A DNA stretch of 6,924 nt. Origin: Chloroflexi bacterium RBG_16_57_11 (GTDB taxonomy: Bacteria; Chloroflexota; Anaerolineae; Anaerolineales; UBA4823). The notes under the pieces are model-generated. The model had not been told where the DNA came from, searched no databases, and worked only from the letters and a program-made list of their open reading frames with translations. The position numbers were made by a program, and so were the translations under genes. The DNA lies in assembly GCA_001795165.1 (NCBI GenBank), contig MGNS01000099.1:42720-49643 (forward strand). Direction: 5' to 3'. Each line of letters begins with the position of its first letter. Position 1 is the stretch's first letter. Of the stretch, positions 4,740 through 6,924 are shown one piece after another.

Positions 4740-6799
4740 TGTTAGCAAATTTCGGCTATGGCGCGCTGCTGGTTTCACTTCTTGTTTCTTTTTATGGGGT
4801 CTTTGCAGCAATCTATGGTGTGCGGAAAAATAAGCCAGCCTGGGTGGAAAGCGCCCGGTTGGCGATGTTGCTTACATTCCCCCTGATCACCATTGCTGCC
4901 TTAAGCTTGATCCTCTTATTGGTAAACGGCAACTACGAGCTGGAATATGTTTCCTCAGTGACGAGCAATAGCATGCCGTTGTATTTGCGCGTCACCGCAC
5001 TCTGGGGTGGGCAGGCCGGTTCGCTGATCTTCTGGTCGTGGCTGATGTCTGCCTTTGCATCCGCAGTCACGCTGCGGAAATGGAAGCGTGATCGTGAGTT
5101 TCTCCCCTGGGTGATCGTCGTTTCCCTGGTTACCCTGGCTTTCTTCCTGATTTTGGTCATTTTCTTCGAAAATGCTTTCGAGCGCATCTGGCGGTTCCCC
5201 AGCGGTCAATTTGAAGTGGCTATGTTCCAACCCGCTGGTACGATATTGGCTACGATGCGTGATGGTCAAGGCTTGAACCCCCTTTTGCGCCACCCTGGCA
5301 TGATCATCCACCCGCCAATGCTCTACCTGGGGTTTGTCGCCTTCGTTATCCCCTATGCCTTTGCCATCGCTGCGCTGGTGACCGGAAGAAACGATGATCG
5401 CTGGATCCGCATCACCCGCCGTTGGACACTGGTCGCCTGGCTATTCCTGTCGCTGGGCTTGCTCCTGGGGGGTCGCTGGGCATATGACGTGCTTGGTTGG
5501 GGTGGTTATTGGGGTTGGGATCCGGTTGAGATTGCGGCCTTTATGCCCTGGCTGACCGGCACGGCATTTCTTCATTCGGTGATGATCCAGGAAAAGCGCG
5601 GCATGCTGAAACACTGGAACATGGTGCTGATCATATTGACCTATTGTCTGGTGATCTTTGGCACCTTCCTCACCCGTTCGGGTGTGCTTTCCTCCGTGCA
5701 TGCCTTTGCCCAGAGCGCCATTGGCCCACTGTTCTTTGGCTTTATCGGACTGACCTTCATCGTTTCATTAACTTTGCTCCTGCAGCGCTGGGACAGCCTC
5801 AAGTCGGAAGCTCACATGACTTCAATGCTGTCGCGCGAAGCGCTATTCTTATTGAACAATTTGCTTTTCTTGAGCATCCTGGTGGTCTGTTTCTGGGGTG
5901 TAATCTTTCCGTTGATCTCCGAGCTGTTTACCGGCCAGAAAGTAACCGTCGGGCCACCTTTTTATGAGCGCGCCACCTCACCGTTGTTTGCCGGTTTGCT
6001 GCTGCTGATGGGCGTGGCGCCGCTGGCTGCCTGGCGTCATTCCACCGCCAAGACCCTTGGCCGGGCGATGTGGAAGCCGTTTATTTTCTCTGTAGTGATT
6101 GGTATTGGCCTACCGATGGTCATGGGTGTAACCGAGTGGCCTGCGCTGCTCGGCTTTTGGCTGTGCGCTTTCGTTTTATCAGTCACATTGAACGAATTCT
6201 GGCGGGGAGCTTTAGCCCGCCATCGCCGCTCGAGTGAAAACCTTGGACTGGCTGTATGGCGACTGGCTGGACGAAATCGCCGCCGTTATGGGGGTTATAT
6301 TATCCACCTGGGGGTCGTATTGATGGCGATTGGCATCATTGGTATCGAGCTGTTCCAGACTGAGACTCAAGGCACCGTCCCGCAGGGTGGCTCGATCACC
6401 CTGGGTGATTACACCGTCACTTACAAATCACTGGCGATTTTCGACACCGCGGATGGGCGCAACGTGGCGCGCGCCGTGCTGGATGTAGAAAAGAACGGCC
6501 AGCCGGTGGCACAGCTGCACCCACGGCGTGACTTCTATTTTGAATCGCAGCAGCAAATGACCATCCCGGGGGTACGCAGCACCATGGAAGACGACTTGTA
6601 TGTTCTGCTGGTTGATTGGCTGCCGGCCACGTCCCAGGGAGCGTCGTTCAAGGTGTATCACAATCCGCTGGTGAATTGGCTGTGGCTGGGTGGGTTGGTA
6701 TTTATCTTGGGCACATTAGTGGCTGCCTGGCCGGATAAAGATCCTGAGGAAGCCGTTGTCCCGGTCCGGCACAGCACCTATGCAGGCGCGGATGTTTAG
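4739..6799 (+). CDS. ccmF: Cytochrome c haem lyase subunit CcmF
   Basis: 686 aa, slightly longer than the approximately 650 aa of E. coli CcmF. It is a polytopic membrane protein that takes haem from CcmE and attaches it to CxxCH cysteines of apocytochromes on the outer face. The WWD haem-handling domain is clear: WAYDVLGWGGYWGWDPVEIAAFMPW (247-271, core W254-D261). Histidines matching known haem ligands are present: H191 in IIHPPMLYLGF, H279 in TAFLHSVM, H321 in RSGVLSSVHAFA and H523 in YIIHLGVVL. Many membrane helices run from residue 5 to 540; a soluble outer-face segment (about 540-640) precedes a last helix (about 645-662) and a short tail. It overlaps ccmE by one base. The stop is TAG, followed five codons later by an in-frame TGA, so TAG works as a normal stop here. 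NrfE/CcmF-like lyases for special haem sites are related, but ccmE next door favours CcmF. Confidence 0.96.
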   Translation: MLANFGYGALLVSLLVSFYGVFAAIYGVRKNKPAWVESARLAMLLTFPLITIAALSLILLLVNGNYELEYVSSVTSNSMPLYLRVTALWGGQAGSLIFWSWLMSAFASAVTLRKWKRDREFLPWVIVVSLVTLAFFLILVIFFENAFERIWRFPSGQFEVAMFQPAGTILATMRDGQGLNPLLRHPGMIIHPPMLYLGFVAFVIPYAFAIAALVTGRNDDRWIRITRRWTLVAWLFLSLGLLLGGRWAYDVLGWGGYWGWDPVEIAAFMPWLTGTAFLHSVMIQEKRGMLKHWNMVLIILTYCLVIFGTFLTRSGVLSSVHAFAQSAIGPLFFGFIGLTFIVSLTLLLQRWDSLKSEAHMTSMLSREALFLLNNLLFLSILVVCFWGVIFPLISELFTGQKVTVGPPFYERATSPLFAGLLLLMGVAPLAAWRHSTAKTLGRAMWKPFIFSVVIGIGLPMVMGVTEWPALLGFWLCAFVLSVTLNEFWRGALARHRRSSENLGLAVWRLAGRNRRRYGGYIIHLGVVLMAIGIIGIELFQTETQGTVPQGGSITLGDYTVTYKSLAIFDTADGRNVARAVLDVEKNGQPVAQLHPRRDFYFESQQQMTIPGVRSTMEDDLYVLLVDWLPATSQGASFKVYHNPLVNWLWLGGLVFILGTLVAAWPDKDPEEAVVPVRHSTYAGADV

Positions 6800-6823
6800 C
6801 CTTGGGGGCTCGCTTGATTGTGT

Positions 6824-6828
6824 AGGGA
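6824..6828 (+). promoter_or_regulatory. Ribosome binding site of the gene after ccmF
   Basis: AGGGA lies seven bases before the ATG at 6836 and four before the adjacent ATG at 6833. The spacing favours 6836. Confidence 0.5.
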
Positions 6829-6835
6829 AATAATG

Positions 6836-6924
6836 ATGAGAACCGTCCGTCATCGAACAGGTCGAAAGATTGGATGGGTTGCCGTTTTGCTCTCGGGGGC
6901 GATGGCGCTGCTGTACCTTTCTAC
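6836..6924 (+). CDS. 5' end of a membrane-anchored protein in the ccm operon, partial
   Basis: About 29 codons are visible before the window ends. The peptide begins MRTVRHRTGRKIGWVAVLLS: a basic N-terminus, then a hydrophobic segment (about residues 12-29) typical of a single anchor helix. It lies 36 bases after the ccmF stop on the same strand. In many ccm operons ccmF is followed by a CcmG-type thioredoxin-like protein or a CcmH-type protein, both with one N-terminal helix; either would fit, but no diagnostic motif lies inside the window. An ATG one codon earlier (6833) is in the same frame; 6836 is chosen by ribosome-site spacing. Confidence 0.7.
   Translation, partial: MRTVRHRTGRKIGWVAVLLSGAMALLYLS

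Overview
The window looks like a bacterial chromosome segment devoted to c-type cytochromes: a multiheme cytochrome, the machinery that attaches haem to such proteins, and a two-component system between them. The combination of a lipoprotein multiheme cytochrome with a collagen-like stalk, a CcmE of the CxxxY type, a NarL-type two-component system and moderate GC would fit an anaerobic Chloroflexota (Anaerolineae-like) genome. That is an inference from gene content, not a computed taxonomy; a deltaproteobacterial-type lineage is the main alternative. No mobile element, CRISPR array, tRNA or rRNA is visible.

Layout. The left edge (1-60, minus strand) holds the first 20 codons of a gene for a membrane-anchored or exported protein, with a ribosome site and a possible -10 box. 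A strong bidirectional hairpin terminator follows at 197-230. Next, on the minus strand, is a multiheme c-type cytochrome lipoprotein (start 1522). It has a lipobox, 12 collagen-like Gly-X-Y triplets and seven CxxCH haem motifs, and then stops at a TAG (452-454). The same frame stays open after that TAG for 64 more codons, contains an eighth CxxCH, and ends at a TAA (257-259). The gene therefore looks like an octaheme cytochrome cut by one in-frame amber codon. This is the most notable observation in the window.

A 285-bp divergent intergenic region (1523-1807) with several short inverted repeats separates the cytochrome from a plus-strand histidine kinase (1808-3337). The kinase overlaps its NarL/FixJ-type response regulator (3319-4005) by 19 bases. 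A clear hairpin terminator (4039-4072) closes that operon.

A second plus-strand operon begins after a region holding a 9-bp perfect inverted repeat. It carries ccmE (4221-4739), whose haem-binding residue is Cys rather than His, then ccmF (4739-6799, sharing one base with ccmE), then the start of a third gene with an N-terminal membrane segment (from 6836, cut by the window edge), probably another cytochrome-maturation protein.

How they may work together: CcmE carries haem to CcmF, the haem lyase, which attaches it to CxxCH motifs of exported apocytochromes such as the multiheme lipoprotein. The two-component system sits divergently next to the cytochrome gene and just upstream of the ccm genes, so it may adjust this respiratory module to redox conditions or electron-acceptor supply. 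That regulatory link rests on position only. ccmA, ccmB, ccmC and ccmD are not in the window.
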